From: Lachnospiraceae bacterium
Lineage (GTDB): Bacteria; Bacillota; Clostridia; Lachnospirales; Lachnospiraceae
Direction of reading: 5' to 3'
Length of the DNA: 64,000 nucleotides
Assembly (NCBI GenBank): GCA_028693165.1
Contig: JAQUVX010000002.1
Span: forward strand, 62,001-126,000
How positions within the stretch are numbered: the first letter of the stretch is position 1; every line of letters begins with the position of its first letter. The position numbers and the translations under genes are program-made. Positions 43,668-54,380 of this stretch are shown piece by piece. The notes beneath the pieces were generated by a model that did not search any database, was not told the origin of the DNA, and saw only the letters and a list, made by a program, of their open reading frames with translations.

Positions 43668-45237
43668 TGACAACGAAATCATACTGGAAGGACTGAAAAC
43701 CCAGGTTCAATGGCAGAAGCTTGGCATTGAACTCTCCGCGACGGCGGTAAACGGACAGGAAGCCCTGTCCCTGATTCAGAGATACAAACCGGATATTCTG
43801 ATTACCGATATCAGAATGCCCTATATCGACGGGCTGGAATTATCACGGAAGGCACGGATGCTCAATCCTCAGATTGTAATTTTGATCATTAGTGCCTACG
43901 ATGATTTTGAGTATGCACGCTCCGCCATCCATCTCGGTGCTCTGGACTACATTCTCAAGCCAATCAACATCGATTCTCTCAACCAACTTCTGGCGACTGC
44001 TGCTGACACCTGCAAAAAACAGCATCACGACCAGCACACCATCATCACAAACATTTTTAAATCTCTGCTGATTCCATCCAACCGCACAGCCGAGGCGCTG
44101 GCACTCCTGGACGAAAACGGAGTCATGCTTGATCAATACTGCTGCGTTATGCTCGCAGAACTGAATCAAAACAGAACAATGGGGCTGTCAGAAGAAATCA
44201 AATACTCTATCGCACGCAAATTTTCCGGCATAGGAAAAGACAACATTGCGGATAACGTATATCAGCTTGAGGTAACAGATACACAATATCTCTTCCTGCT
44301 CACATCGGTCTCCAGGCTTCAGCTGAGCATTCTGCGCACGGAACTCTTTCAGCGCATCCGCGGGCTGTTTCCGGCAAACCACGATTATACTGACGTATCC
44401 ATCGCCGCAGGCAACTTCTATCTGGGGCTGGATCACATCAGCAGGAGCTATGCGGATGCAAAGGAAGCAATGAAGCTTCATTTCATCAAAGGCTCCAATG
44501 CCGACCTGCTATACGAAGAAATTGCTGTCTATGCAAGCAATGAAAAAGCCAAACAGATTGCTGCTCAGATGGATTCAGGCATTGACCTGATCCCCGCACT
44601 CAAGGCCGGAAACAGGGATGCTGTCAATCTGCGCCTGAATGATCTGCGGCAGTGGCTCCTGCAAAAAGGATCTGACAGCTATCTCTATATGACGGTCTCG
44701 ATTGGAAGCTTTTATAATAATCTGTCCCGTGAGCTGGAAGAATCCGGCATCAACATCCGGGAACTGTTCGACGATCCGGTATCAGAATTCAGCAAGATCA
44801 CGTCCTCCGGCACGCTGGATAGCTGCATCGAGAATCTGCGCACCAGCCTGTATCAGATCTGTGATTACATTACAAAAAACCAGAGCAAATACGGAAAAAT
44901 CATCTCCGAAGCTCTGGCTTATATGCAGACACATTATCAGGATTCCAATCTCAATATTGATGTAGTGGCGAATGCCATCGGTCTCAGTCCATCCTACTTC
45001 AGCACTATCTTTCGAAGCGAAGCCGGTATCACCTTCACTGACTATCTGATCCGGCTCCGCATGGAAAAAGCAAAGACTCTGTTGGAAAACGGAAATATGA
45101 AAATATACGAAATCTCTCAACAGGTTGGATATGAAAACGCTGCATATTTCAGCGCTGCCTTTAAGAAATATTTTGGGAAGTCCCCTTCTCTCTTCACTTC
45201 TGAGTCAACGCCTGCAGCCAGACCAGACCAACGATAA
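43645..45237 (+). CDS. YesN-type response regulator, AraC family
   Basis: This protein of about 530 residues has a receiver domain (about 1-120: acidic pair in LCDDNEI, phospho-acceptor in ILITDIRMP, lysine in LKPIN). A long central region and a C-terminal AraC domain with two helix-turn-helices follow (about 425-525, LNIDVVANAIGLSPSYFSTIF and IYEISQQVGYENAAYFSAAF). The only start with a good site is TTG 43645, 9 bases after AAGGAG; it overlaps the kinase gene by 23 bases. It is the probable activator of both divergent operons through the direct repeats at 40026-40058. Confidence 0.92.
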   Translation: MYRAILCDDNEIILEGLKTQVQWQKLGIELSATAVNGQEALSLIQRYKPDILITDIRMPYIDGLELSRKARMLNPQIVILIISAYDDFEYARSAIHLGALDYILKPINIDSLNQLLATAADTCKKQHHDQHTIITNIFKSLLIPSNRTAEALALLDENGVMLDQYCCVMLAELNQNRTMGLSEEIKYSIARKFSGIGKDNIADNVYQLEVTDTQYLFLLTSVSRLQLSILRTELFQRIRGLFPANHDYTDVSIAAGNFYLGLDHISRSYADAKEAMKLHFIKGSNADLLYEEIAVYASNEKAKQIAAQMDSGIDLIPALKAGNRDAVNLRLNDLRQWLLQKGSDSYLYMTVSIGSFYNNLSRELEESGINIRELFDDPVSEFSKITSSGTLDSCIENLRTSLYQICDYITKNQSKYGKIISEALAYMQTHYQDSNLNIDVVANAIGLSPSYFSTIFRSEAGITFTDYLIRLRMEKAKTLLENGNMKIYEISQQVGYENAAYFSAAFKKYFGKSPSLFTSESTPAARPDQR

Positions 45238-45284
45238 GCAAGGCCGACTCATGAAAGAACAGCATTCGTTCCTCCGGATATTAC

Positions 45285-46367
45285 CTATCCTCTGTAATCC
45301 TCCAATTTCAGAATCGCTTCTCGAAGCAGCTTTGCGTCAACCGGATACGGGGTATGTACCAGTTCTTGATTCGCCAGCGTCAGTTTCAGAACATCCTCCA
45401 GCGGATCCTCCTTCTCCAGCTCCAGATCCGCAAGGCAAGTCGGAAGACCAATCGCCTTGTTCAGCTCCCAGGTTGGTTTCAGCTTGTCATAATCCTGATC
45501 CGCCATCAGGCTCACCAGCGTTCCATAGGAAACCACCTCGCCGTGCAGGTGGTTCTTTTCGATATGACTTCTGCTGGTCAGACCATAGAACAGCGAGTGT
45601 GCAATGCCGCCATTGTAATACGGATGAACCGACACCGATACGATTCCCGGTGATACAATCACATTCAAGAGTGAATTTTCCAATGCCTCACTGACAATCC
45701 CCTTCTTAAAATCTTCCACCGCCGGTTCTGCGTCGTTCAGGAAGGGATAAAAGCACATTCTACCTGCAGTGATGCCGAACTCGCTGCCGTAATCAAGCTT
45801 TTCTCCTGCCTTTGCGGACCAGGAGGATTCCACATGCTTCGCCATCGCATCGCCGATACCGGCAATCAGGAATCTGTCCGGAGCCGCCATAATAATGCGC
45901 GGGTTAATAAAGCAGTGAATCGGTGCCTGCTTCAGCACCGGAATGTCGCAGAAGGAACCATCCGCATGATACATGATGCTGATCTTGGTGACCGGTGCAC
46001 AGTTGGACGCGATGGACGGTACTGTAAACACCGGCTTGCCCAGCTTGTCCGCCGCCAGTTTTACTGTATCGAGACATTTTCCGCCGCCAACGCCAAGAAT
46101 CATGTCCGCCTTTTGAACGTTCTCATTTGCCGTGATCTTGTCCAGATTTTCGTAGGTCGCTTCGTGACCATACAAAACGGTATCCAGCAGGTTCAGTCCT
46201 GCCTTCTCGATTGCCGGAAGAACATATTTGCCTGAAGCATTCCATGCCTTCTCCCCATGAATCACGACAATATTTTTTCCGTACTTTTCCATCTCACTCT
46301 GAAACAGGTCAAACGCATCCTCACCTATGGTAAAGCGTGGTAAATAAATAGATTTTATCTCTGCCAT
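45285..46367 (-). CDS. GldA-like iron/zinc-dependent alcohol dehydrogenase, copy 2
   Basis: This 360-residue protein is about 97% identical to the one at 33178-34260, with the same NAD and metal motifs. The ATG 46367 follows a GAGGAG-like site. It is the last gene of the TRAP/Etf operon, 48 bases after the FAD dehydrogenase gene. Similarity to copy 1 extends about 20 bases past the stop. A central block is almost identical in DNA while flanking parts carry many silent differences. That mosaic fits an older duplication followed by gene conversion. Confidence 0.88.
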   Translation of the reverse strand: MAEIKSIYLPRFTIGEDAFDLFQSEMEKYGKNIVVIHGEKAWNASGKYVLPAIEKAGLNLLDTVLYGHEATYENLDKITANENVQKADMILGVGGGKCLDTVKLAADKLGKPVFTVPSIASNCAPVTKISIMYHADGSFCDIPVLKQAPIHCFINPRIIMAAPDRFLIAGIGDAMAKHVESSWSAKAGEKLDYGSEFGITAGRMCFYPFLNDAEPAVEDFKKGIVSEALENSLLNVIVSPGIVSVSVHPYYNGGIAHSLFYGLTSRSHIEKNHLHGEVVSYGTLVSLMADQDYDKLKPTWELNKAIGLPTCLADLELEKEDPLEDVLKLTLANQELVHTPYPVDAKLLREAILKLEDYRG

Positions 46368-46415
46368 AATTTTCTCCACTCCTCTTCTTTTGATTTTCTC
46401 ACCTTTTGTTAACAA

Positions 46416-47816
46416 TCAATCCTGAAATACCTTGTGCGGATTCAGAATATTTTTCGGATCAAATGCTTTCTTAATTCCGCTCATCAGCGTCATCACAACC
46501 GGATCCAGTGAATTCTTCAGGTACGGTTTTTTCGCAAAACCGATCCCATGCTCACCCGAAACCTGGCCCCCCAACTCGTCCGCCTTTGCATAAACCTTAT
46601 CCATCGCGTACAGCATTCGCTTCTCAAATTCTTCCTGACTCAGCTCATCCCGCAGCATATACGCGTGCAGATTACCGTCGCCCGCGTGACCGAAGCTCTT
46701 GATCCGAATTCTGGCATCCTGCTGCAGGGCATGAAGATATTCCACCATTTCATTGACGCAGCTGCGTGGCACGACCATATCCACCTCATCCATATAGGTT
46801 GTGGAGCCTTTGATCGCTTCCAGAAATGCACCACGGCCTTTCCAGATGGAATCCTCCCGTTCCTCGGTGTCGGAGATCAGCACATCCATTGCGCCCTCCG
46901 CCAGACACAGCTTGGCCACCGCGTCGTAGGTCTCTTCAATCTCCTCAGTAGAATTACCGTCAAATTTCAAGAGCAGATACGCATCCGACTGGCTGTCCGG
47001 GAATTTCTTTCCCAGATACTGCTCGGCATCGATGATGACCTCACGCTGCATAAACTCGATCGCCGTTGGAATCGCTTTTGACTTGACGATCTTCGGAACC
47101 GTACCGATTGCAAGCTCCAGAGACGGGAAGGGAATCAACAGACTGATCGCTTTCTTCGGAAGCGGAAGCAGCTTTAAAATCGCTTTTGTGATGATGCCCA
47201 GCGTCCCTTCCGATCCTACCATCAGATCTTTTAGGGCATAGCCCGAACTGTTCTTTACGACCTTGCCGCCGAATTCAGCGACTTCGCCGTTTGGCAGAAC
47301 AACTTCCAGTCCGCGGACATAATCCCGTGTCACGCCATATTTCACCGCGCGCATACCACCTGCATTGGTGGAAATATTGCCGCCAATCGTTGCGGATTTC
47401 TCGCCGGGGTCCGGCGGATAAAAAAGATCATGTTCCTCCACAAAGGCCGCCAGTTCCATAAGCAGAACACCCGGCTCCACAGTGATCGTCAGATTCTCCT
47501 CATCCAACTCCAAAACCTGGTTCATCAGGCAGGTGTCAAGCATGATACCGTGCTCCACCGCAACGCTGGAACCGACCAGACCTGTACCGGCACCTCGTGG
47601 TGTCACAGGAATCTCATGTTCATATGCATAGCTCATAATTGCTGCAATCTCTTCCGTGCTGATCGGCTTGACCACCACATCCGGGTAGCTGCTCGTCCCG
47701 CTCAGCTCATCGTGACTGTACTCCTCATTGATTCCCTCATACAGAATTCGATCGTCCTGTTGAATCACCGACTGCAGAAATTTCAAATCCGCCTCATCAA
47801 ACTGTTTGTATCCCAT
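46416..47816 (-). CDS. FAD-linked 2-hydroxyacid dehydrogenase (GlcD/LctD-like)
   Basis: This protein of about 466 residues belongs to the vanillyl-alcohol oxidase/GlcD family. It has the FAD-binding [15 protein letters not shown] and [34 protein letters not shown], and the C-terminal [11 protein letters not shown]. It oxidises a 2-hydroxy acid such as lactate or glycolate. Its gene follows etfB and etfA, overlapping etfA by one base. This is the arrangement of the electron-confurcating lactate dehydrogenase/Etf complex known from Acetobacterium woodii. In this operon the substrate may be another 2-hydroxy acid produced by the pathway. Confidence 0.9.
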   Translation of the reverse strand: MGYKQFDEADLKFLQSVIQQDDRILYEGINEEYSHDELSGTSSYPDVVVKPISTEEIAAIMSYAYEHEIPVTPRGAGTGLVGSSVAVEHGIMLDTCLMNQVLELDEENLTITVEPGVLLMELAAFVEEHDLFYPPDPGEKSATIGGNISTNAGGMRAVKYGVTRDYVRGLEVVLPNGEVAEFGGKVVKNSSGYALKDLMVGSEGTLGIITKAILKLLPLPKKAISLLIPFPSLELAIGTVPKIVKSKAIPTAIEFMQREVIIDAEQYLGKKFPDSQSDAYLLLKFDGNSTEEIEETYDAVAKLCLAEGAMDVLISDTEEREDSIWKGRGAFLEAIKGSTTYMDEVDMVVPRSCVNEMVEYLHALQQDARIRIKSFGHAGDGNLHAYMLRDELSQEEFEKRMLYAMDKVYAKADELGGQVSGEHGIGFAKKPYLKNSLDPVVMTLMSGIKKAFDPKNILNPHKVFQD

Positions 47817-49012
47817 CAAGACGCCTCCTTTCCTGCTTTGATTTTCTCAATCAGTCTCGGAATCACTTCATACAGATCTCCATACATGCAATAATGTGCT
47901 GTTTTGAAAATCGGCGCTTTCTCATCCTTATTGATCGCCACGATACAGTCCGCATGATTCATGCCCGCCACGAACTGAATCGCTCCGGAAACACCACAGG
48001 TAATGATCAGCTTCGGTCTCACGGTTCTGCCGCTGAGTCCAATCTGCTTCTTCGCATCGACCCATCCTGCCTCCACAAGCGGTCTGGTGCAGGCAATTTG
48101 ACCGCCCAAAAGCTCCGCCAGCTCCTCTAACATCTGCAAATCTTCTTGCTTCTTGATCCCGCGTCCCGCAACCACCAGCACATCCGAAGCCTCGATGGTC
48201 TGCTCCTGCGCTTTCTTCACGATATCCAGAACATCAACCCGGGCTTTTAACTTATCTGCCGCGATCTGACACGGCTCAATCACACCACTCTTCTCTGCTT
48301 GACGCTCCGGGGCATTCATCACCTTATAGCGCACCGTCGCCATCTGCGGGCGATGATTCGGAGTCATAATATGTGCCATAATATTGCCGCCAAACGCCGG
48401 ACGGATCTGTCCCAGATCCGTGTTTTCATCCATCTCAAGCACTGTACAGTCCGCCGTCAGTCCGGTCCGCATTCTGGCCGCCACGCGCGGTGCCAGTTGA
48501 CGTCCGACCGTGGTTGCGCCGACCAGAATCGCGGTCGGATGATTCTGATTGATAAAGTCCTCAAATACCGTGGTATAGGATTCGATCTTGAACCGTGCAA
48601 GCTGTGGATCATCGTACACAAAGACTTTGTCGATACCGTAATGCAGAAGCTCCTCACATTTACCAGTAATCTCATTTCCCATGAACAACGCATAGACCGG
48701 ATGATGAATGACTGCCGCCAGTTCCCTGGCCTTGCCGATCAGCTCATAGGTCACCGGGTGAATATCCCCGTCCACGTGATCCACAAACACAGCAATTCCG
48801 CGCCATTTCTCCTTATCGATGGTTGGCTTCACTGCATCCTCGACATATTCCACAGCCCCCGCCGGACCCTTTTTCACACACAGACGGCACATCTTGCAGG
48901 CCGCATTGATGGAAACCACACCGTCCTTCTCTTCCAGCGCACCAAACGGGCAGATATCGATGAGTGCCTTTTTATCTGTAATCTTTTCCTGATGAATTTC
49001 TAATCTTGGCAT
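47816..49012 (-). CDS. etfA: Electron transfer flavoprotein alpha subunit with N-terminal ferredoxin domain
   Basis: This is a 398-residue EtfA. Residues about 15-60 form a ferredoxin-like extension with four cysteines (DICPFGAL and CKMCRLC), enough for one [4Fe-4S] cluster. The Etf alpha body follows, with the C-terminal FAD-binding region [26 protein letters not shown]. The extension is typical of Etf proteins that exchange electrons with ferredoxin in clostridial and acetogenic bifurcating complexes. The gene sits between etfB (15-base gap) and the FAD dehydrogenase. Confidence 0.93.
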   Translation of the reverse strand: MPRLEIHQEKITDKKALIDICPFGALEEKDGVVSINAACKMCRLCVKKGPAGAVEYVEDAVKPTIDKEKWRGIAVFVDHVDGDIHPVTYELIGKARELAAVIHHPVYALFMGNEITGKCEELLHYGIDKVFVYDDPQLARFKIESYTTVFEDFINQNHPTAILVGATTVGRQLAPRVAARMRTGLTADCTVLEMDENTDLGQIRPAFGGNIMAHIMTPNHRPQMATVRYKVMNAPERQAEKSGVIEPCQIAADKLKARVDVLDIVKKAQEQTIEASDVLVVAGRGIKKQEDLQMLEELAELLGGQIACTRPLVEAGWVDAKKQIGLSGRTVRPKLIITCGVSGAIQFVAGMNHADCIVAINKDEKAPIFKTAHYCMYGDLYEVIPRLIEKIKAGKEAS

Positions 49013-49027
49013 GTCCGATCCCCCTCC

Positions 49028-49816
49028 CTATATAAATTTCAATTCGCTGATTTTGTCATATAACTTCCCAGTCAGTTCTTCTGCAGTACCATGCCAGGCT
49101 TCGCGATGATCATTGACTGCCGGCGGAAAAATCCGCTTCACCTGCGTCGGCGAACCATTTAATCCGTAGTGGGTCTTATTCTTGTCTCCCATATCCTCCA
49201 GCGTATAAATCGGAATCTCCCGCTCTTTTGTCTCCGTCTTACGGACATAGGATGGGAGCCTCGGCTGGAAAATATCCTTGTCCACCGAAAGCAGGCACGG
49301 ATAATACACCTTGGCGATCTCAAGCTCGTTGGGAAGATCCATCTGCACGGTAATGCCGTCGTCCTCCACCTTTTCGATCTTAATAACATTGGAAACACTC
49401 GGGATATCCAAATATTCAGACACCTCCGGCCCTACCTGCGCCGTATCTCCGTCCGTGGTCTGCTTACCGCAGAGAATCAGGTCAAACTCACCCAGTTTGC
49501 GGATCCCCTGAGAGATCGTATAGCTGGTCGCCAATACATCCGCGCCGCCAAAATTGCGGTCCGAGAGGAGCGCGCCCTGATCCGCTCCCATGGCAAACGC
49601 CTCCCGGATCACCGCTTTCGCCTGCGGCGGTCCCATGCTGATCACGGAGATCGTGCCGCCGTGAACCTCTCTCAAGCGCAGCGCGGATTCCAACGCATAC
49701 AGATCATATGGATTCATCTTGGAATCGGCACCATCACGTTTCAGCACTCCGGTGATCGGATCTACTTCCACTTTACTGGAAGCCGGTACCTGTTTAATAC
49801 AAACCAAAATATTCAT
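49028..49816 (-). CDS. etfB: Electron transfer flavoprotein beta subunit
   Basis: This 262-residue protein has the EtfB start [20 protein letters not shown], the [14 protein letters not shown] segment and the [14 protein letters not shown] and [10 protein letters not shown] nucleotide-binding regions. It pairs with the EtfA encoded next. In bifurcating complexes EtfB holds the flavin that splits or joins electrons from NADH and ferredoxin. The gene lies 16 bases after the M24-like gene. Confidence 0.94.
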   Translation of the reverse strand: MNILVCIKQVPASSKVEVDPITGVLKRDGADSKMNPYDLYALESALRLREVHGGTISVISMGPPQAKAVIREAFAMGADQGALLSDRNFGGADVLATSYTISQGIRKLGEFDLILCGKQTTDGDTAQVGPEVSEYLDIPSVSNVIKIEKVEDDGITVQMDLPNELEIAKVYYPCLLSVDKDIFQPRLPSYVRKTETKEREIPIYTLEDMGDKNKTHYGLNGSPTQVKRIFPPAVNDHREAWHGTAEELTGKLYDKISELKFI

Positions 49817-49832
49817 GAAACCCTCCTCCTTT

Positions 49833-51233
49833 TTACTCCCCCTGAGCTCTCACAACAAGGTAGTCCAGATCTGCGAAAAACGGATGCATCATACCGCAGA
49901 TATCCGAAGTCGGCAGCACCTCATCACGCAGGTTGATCCCAAGCACCTCACGCATGAATTTCTGACGATTCTTCATTCTCTCATAAGAATCCGGAGCCAG
50001 ACGACGGATTTCCTCCTGCTGCACCTGATCAGCCAGAATCAATCCATCCTCCAGATGAACCCCCAGCCCCATGCAGGATGCCGGTCTTGCCGTAAAATCA
50101 CATTGAATCAGCATTCCGGATTTAAGAACTGCTGTTCCATTCTCCACGAATGGACTGTTGAGCCACTCCTCGGTATGAATGAAATGTCCCGGATTCAACG
50201 CGATGCCAAATGTTTCATAACTGCCAATCACTTCTTTTACGCGGCTCCATACTTCCCCGCCGGTTACGCCGATCCCCAGAGATTCAAACCAGACGGCAAC
50301 CGCCTCAAAGTAAGTTGCAAACAGCGTTTCCATATGGTCGCGGTATTTCATATCCAGATCACCAAAATCCCTCACATACAGTCCGACGCGATGGATCTGT
50401 GCATAACGATAGCCCATGCCAAACGCAATCGGCTCCCCCAGCTTCAGGATTCGATGATAATCCGGGCTCAAAATTCCTTTTCCATAGAAGCAGATATTCG
50501 GATAAGTCGGACACGGCTCTCCGTCGATCGCAAACATCTGGGATGCCTCGATCTCCGTCATTCCTTCCTTCAGCCCACTGACAAAGTTCCAGGTCTTCCG
50601 GCTGGCTTTCGTGGAGGCAATCTCCGACAAAATCAGGGTCTTGGTATCGGAAACGATGCGTAGGCCGCAGTCGTTGTCCATCATCAGCCCATTGGCATTC
50701 TCCAGATCACAGCCATTATGCCGCAGGGCTTTCACGATATATGCCGGCACCTCAAACATATGCTTCGGGTCATCTGACTCATCTTCTGAAAATGCTTTCC
50801 ATCCCAGAACGCCCACATGCGCCGAAGCCTCCATCCCATAATCTTCCAAAATCTCCGTCAGTTTCTGAGACTTCCCGCGTCCCTGCCCCATCGGGCTTAG
50901 CGACTGGAACAGGACCTTGTCGTGGGCGATGGTAATGCACTGTGACTGCCCCATCCCCTCATTGCCGACAATCAGCCTCGGAAGGGCTCCTTTTTTCAAA
51001 AGCATCATACATTCTTCGTAACGTGGATCGTATCCCGTGATATATTCCAAGTTGGAAAAATGCTCCTTATCCGCATAAATCAGCAGATGAGAATATTGAG
51101 AAGCCGCACTCAGCAGCTTCTCAATACGGTTTTCGTAATCTTCTTTTGTAATTACCGGAGCATTCTCATATCGTAACGGGATTCCCTCATTCATGATTCC
51201 ATGATGTCTGATGCAGGTCATCCTCTTATTCAT
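49833..51233 (-). CDS. M24 (creatinase/aminopeptidase P) fold protein, metal ligands incomplete
   Basis: This 466-residue protein has a creatinase-type N-terminal domain (about 30-190) and a pita-bread catalytic domain (about 205-455). The histidine of the usual GHGIG motif is present (NPGHFIH) and LEDGLILAD matches the last glutamate region. However, where M24 enzymes have two aspartates (iD.G...SD.tR) this protein has [16 protein letters not shown]. The dimetal centre is therefore probably absent, and a metal-independent hydrolysis like creatinase, or a binding role, is more likely than peptidase activity. Its place in a catabolic operon also argues against a simple aminopeptidase. Confidence 0.8.
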   Translation of the reverse strand: MNKRMTCIRHHGIMNEGIPLRYENAPVITKEDYENRIEKLLSAASQYSHLLIYADKEHFSNLEYITGYDPRYEECMMLLKKGALPRLIVGNEGMGQSQCITIAHDKVLFQSLSPMGQGRGKSQKLTEILEDYGMEASAHVGVLGWKAFSEDESDDPKHMFEVPAYIVKALRHNGCDLENANGLMMDNDCGLRIVSDTKTLILSEIASTKASRKTWNFVSGLKEGMTEIEASQMFAIDGEPCPTYPNICFYGKGILSPDYHRILKLGEPIAFGMGYRYAQIHRVGLYVRDFGDLDMKYRDHMETLFATYFEAVAVWFESLGIGVTGGEVWSRVKEVIGSYETFGIALNPGHFIHTEEWLNSPFVENGTAVLKSGMLIQCDFTARPASCMGLGVHLEDGLILADQVQQEEIRRLAPDSYERMKNRQKFMREVLGINLRDEVLPTSDICGMMHPFFADLDYLVVRAQGE

Positions 51234-51265
51234 CCTTGTTCTCCTTCATACTTGAACTTCAAATC

Positions 51266-52318
51266 TTATTCGCCAAGCGCTTCTCTCTCTTCAATCTCAG
51301 CCGGAGCATAAACCTTTACCTCTTCTCTATGCTCCCACTTGCCCGGGTTGTGGTCATTACGCTCCTCGATATGGATAGCAAAACCGGCAAGCCATTCCTT
51401 CAGATAGATCACATACAGCTTGCCCTGGTAAGGCTTCGTGCTCTCCCAGTCAAACTCGATGCCCTTCTTGCCCAGATAGAAGATCGCCCGTTCCAGATTG
51501 TCCGTAAAGTAGCCCAGATGACCATGTATGCCCTGTACCTTGAACGGCTGCTTCGTGATCTCTACTTCGTGACCGACGTAAGAAGAACTACGGGTGTTGC
51601 CGAGGATGAGGTCGAAGGTATCGGCAAGGCGGAAAATATTATCATATCCTTCTCTGACCTTCTGGCAGTTGATACCAACATGTGCAAAGCCAAAATTCAG
51701 GACACTGAACACAGCATCACGGGCCAATTTTCTGATCTCGTCGTACTCTCCTGCATTTAGCAGATTCGACGGAACCACCCAGGTACCGCCGCATGCAAGC
51801 ACATTCGGATTCAGCAGATATTCGCGCAGATTCGAAGGTTTGATGCCGCCGGTCGGCATGAATTTCACATCTTTAAATACGGACGCCAATGAGTTAATGT
51901 AGGCAAGACCGCCTGCTGCCTCGGCCGGGAAAAACTTAACCGCTTTCAGACCGTGAGCCACTGCCATCTGCACCTCGGTTGCCGTTGCACATCCAGGCAT
52001 TACACAGATGTCATTATCAACACAGTACGCCACAACTTCTTCCACAAAGCAAGGAGATACAATAAAATCAGCACCAGCCGCCACTGCGGTTTTAACCTGC
52101 TCCACATTCGTTACCGTTCCGGCACCCAGAAGCATATCCGGATATTCTTTATGTATCGCAGCAATCGCCTCCGCTGCACAGTCCGTGCGGAAGGTAATCT
52201 CGGCTGTTTCCAGCTCGCCGTCACAGAGTGCCTTGGCAAGCGGCAATGCCTGCTCGATCTTCTCGATTTTCACAACCGGAATCACACCATAGTTCTCAAT
52301 TTTCTTTAAAATTTCCAT
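51266..52318 (-). CDS. KHG/KDPG aldolase fused to a VOC (glyoxalase-like) domain
   Basis: This is a 350-residue two-domain protein. Residues 1-208 are a KHG/KDPG aldolase, with Schiff-base lysine in AVKFFPAE, glutamate in TAEITFRT and the phosphate loop MPTGGI. It would cleave KDPG or a related 2-keto-3-deoxy acid to pyruvate and an aldehyde. Residues about 212-325 resemble a vicinal oxygen chelate domain (FAHVGINCQKV ... HGHLGYFTDNLERAIFYLGKKGIEF), which typically binds a metal and an alpha-keto or alpha-hydroxy compound. The start follows a GGGGG-rich site. The fusion suggests channeling or a modified aldol substrate. Confidence 0.88.
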   Translation of the reverse strand: MEILKKIENYGVIPVVKIEKIEQALPLAKALCDGELETAEITFRTDCAAEAIAAIHKEYPDMLLGAGTVTNVEQVKTAVAAGADFIVSPCFVEEVVAYCVDNDICVMPGCATATEVQMAVAHGLKAVKFFPAEAAGGLAYINSLASVFKDVKFMPTGGIKPSNLREYLLNPNVLACGGTWVVPSNLLNAGEYDEIRKLARDAVFSVLNFGFAHVGINCQKVREGYDNIFRLADTFDLILGNTRSSSYVGHEVEITKQPFKVQGIHGHLGYFTDNLERAIFYLGKKGIEFDWESTKPYQGKLYVIYLKEWLAGFAIHIEERNDHNPGKWEHREEVKVYAPAEIEEREALGE

Positions 52319-52343
52319 CTTTCTTTTCCCCCTGTTTTTTCAT

Positions 52344-54230
52344 TTACTCGTTTACAACAGCCAACTTTTTTGCACGATTCTTTTCATAGAAGAAGAACAA
52401 CAGCAATCCGCCTACACCGATAACATCCGTGATGGTCTCCGGAATGATCAGCATCAAAGCAATCGCAAACGTAATCCCCCTCATCCATACTGGCAATGGA
52501 CGGAACAGAAAACCTGCAATCGTAATCGCCAGCGCTGCAACACCCGCAAACAAGGTGGCTGCGGAAATAATGGTATCAATCATTGCGCCCTGCAGCAGCA
52601 ATGCCGGCTGATAGGTAAATGCAAATGGAACCAGAAATGCTACCAGCGCATAGGTAAATCCGGTCCAGCCCGTCTTCCAAGAATCGGCTCCCGCTATTCC
52701 GGCAGCCGTGAAGGATGCCAGACACACTGGCGGAGTGATCTGAGCCATAACGCCAAAGTAGAAGCAGAACATATGTGCAACCAGTGTCGGTATGGACAGC
52801 TTCAATAATACAGGAACGAACAGTACAACCGCAATCAGATAGGCCGCTGTAGTCGGCAATGCCATACCCAACAGCATACATCCTGCCATGGTAATCAGTA
52901 ACGCAAGGAACAGATGGCTTCCGCCAACAATCGCCACAATCTCAGAAAACTTCGTTGCAAGGCCGGACTGAACACAGGCGGCAATGATGATGCCGCACGC
53001 TGCTGTCGGCAATGCAATGTTTGCAGACTGCTTAATACCATCACGGAAAGCCCCTATTAATTCTTTCACGCTTACGCCACGACCGGGTATCAGGTTCAGT
53101 ACTATAACTGCTACCGTGCTGACCATCGCCGATCGTCTCAAGGACTGGCCGCTCATAACCATGGCTACCAGCAAAACTGCCGGGAGCAGCAAATAAACCC
53201 TTGGGAGAATCGGATCTACTTTAAACTTCAGATCCTCACTGTTTACTTTTCTGTCCGGATGAATATAGGTATTTTTTCTGGCAAGCAAATCCACCAAAAT
53301 AAATACAGAGCCAAAATATGCAACTGCCGGAATGATTGCTGACATGGCAATCTTTCCGTAACTGATTCCCAGAAGCTCTGCCATGATGAAAGCTCCAACA
53401 CCCATGATTGGCGGCATAATCTGTCCGCCTGTTGATGCAACAGATTCAATCGCACCTGCCTGATGCGGTTCATAACCAGCCTTTTTCATCATTGGGATCG
53501 TCATAACACCCGTTGTTGTTACGTTTGCTACCGCACTTCCGCTTACCATGCCCATCAAGCCGGAGGATAACACAGCTGCTTTCGCAGGACCGCCCGAGTT
53601 TGGGTTACTGAATTTCATACCGATATCGATCAGTACCTGTCCGCCTCCGCAGGCTGCGAAGAAGGCGCCAAACATCATAAACCAGTAAATAAAGCTTGCC
53701 GTCGTTGACAGCGGCGTTCCGTAAAGACCATCTGTAGTCATGGTCATAATCTCGCAGAACTGCTTCGTGGAAAAGCCGGAGAACTTCATGAAGCCAGGGA
53801 AGGACTTGCCAAAGAAGCAGTATACCAGGAAGAACAGCACGAATCCCAGCAGGTTCCAACCGATTACTCGTCGCACGGCCTCCAGAAGGAATACAATCAG
53901 GAACAGCGTTACCAGCTTATCCTGAAAAAGGACCTTCGAAACATGCGGGATACGGGTCACGATACGCTGCTGATCCGTATAATAAAACACTGCTACCCAG
54001 ATCAGGATTGCAATCGCTGCAAAATCCAAAACCCTCAAGAGTTTCACTTTGTCGCTGTATGGAAATGGTTTGTTGATAAAAACAATCACCAGTGCAAATG
54101 ACAGGAAAATCGGCGACAGAATCATTGGGTGGATTGGTTTTAGTAAGCTGAAATAGAGCTGAACCATCAGCCACAACGCTCCCACCACTAATGAGGCGTA
54201 TTTCCTGAAATCAGATTCTTTGTTTTCCAT
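52344..54230 (-). CDS. TRAP transporter permease, fused DctQM type
   Basis: This 628-residue membrane protein joins the small (4 TM, about residues 1-150) and large (12 TM, about 150-620) TRAP permease subunits. Signature segments include GMVSGSAVANVTTTGVMTIPMMKK and GGQIMPPIMGVGAFIMAELLG. Such fusions work with TAXI-type binding proteins to import carboxylates using a sodium gradient. The only TAXI gene nearby is in the other operon (56363). It is the first gene of operon A. The start follows GGAGGATGCATT. Confidence 0.93.
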   Translation of the reverse strand: MENKESDFRKYASLVVGALWLMVQLYFSLLKPIHPMILSPIFLSFALVIVFINKPFPYSDKVKLLRVLDFAAIAILIWVAVFYYTDQQRIVTRIPHVSKVLFQDKLVTLFLIVFLLEAVRRVIGWNLLGFVLFFLVYCFFGKSFPGFMKFSGFSTKQFCEIMTMTTDGLYGTPLSTTASFIYWFMMFGAFFAACGGGQVLIDIGMKFSNPNSGGPAKAAVLSSGLMGMVSGSAVANVTTTGVMTIPMMKKAGYEPHQAGAIESVASTGGQIMPPIMGVGAFIMAELLGISYGKIAMSAIIPAVAYFGSVFILVDLLARKNTYIHPDRKVNSEDLKFKVDPILPRVYLLLPAVLLVAMVMSGQSLRRSAMVSTVAVIVLNLIPGRGVSVKELIGAFRDGIKQSANIALPTAACGIIIAACVQSGLATKFSEIVAIVGGSHLFLALLITMAGCMLLGMALPTTAAYLIAVVLFVPVLLKLSIPTLVAHMFCFYFGVMAQITPPVCLASFTAAGIAGADSWKTGWTGFTYALVAFLVPFAFTYQPALLLQGAMIDTIISAATLFAGVAALAITIAGFLFRPLPVWMRGITFAIALMLIIPETITDVIGVGGLLLFFFYEKNRAKKLAVVNE

Positions 54231-54250
54231 AATGCATCCTCCTTACGTAA

Positions 54251-54267
54251 AAAATTTTATTTTGTTA
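54251..54267. promoter_or_regulatory. Half-conserved copy of the GntR operator in the TRAP leader
   Basis: AAAATTTTATTTTG preserves the core and right half of the palindrome at 54340-54357, and lies just before the TRAP permease ribosome binding site. Confidence 0.35.
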
Positions 54268-54289
54268 CGTTCAAATTTTATCTATTCTT

Positions 54290-54318
54290 ATTCTAGCATA
54301 AGTGCACAATTTTTTCAA
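54290..54318 (-). promoter_or_regulatory. Promoter of operon A (TRAP permease to GldA-2)
   Basis: TTGAAA (54318-54313), 17 bases, TAGAAT (54295-54290). The 18-bp palindrome lies 22 bases upstream of the -35. Confidence 0.7.
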
Positions 54319-54339
54319 TAATAAAATCTCATTTTTGTT

Positions 54340-54357
54340 AAAATAAAATTTTATTTT
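54340..54357. promoter_or_regulatory. 18-bp perfect palindrome, likely GntR operator
   Basis: AAAATAAAATTTTATTTT is fully self-complementary and lies between the promoters of the TRAP operon and of the gntR gene. The core ATAAAATTTTAT recurs next to the -35 of operon B (59659-59670). Confidence 0.65.
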
Positions 54358-54380
54358 GTTTCTATAGGATCTACTTTTGC

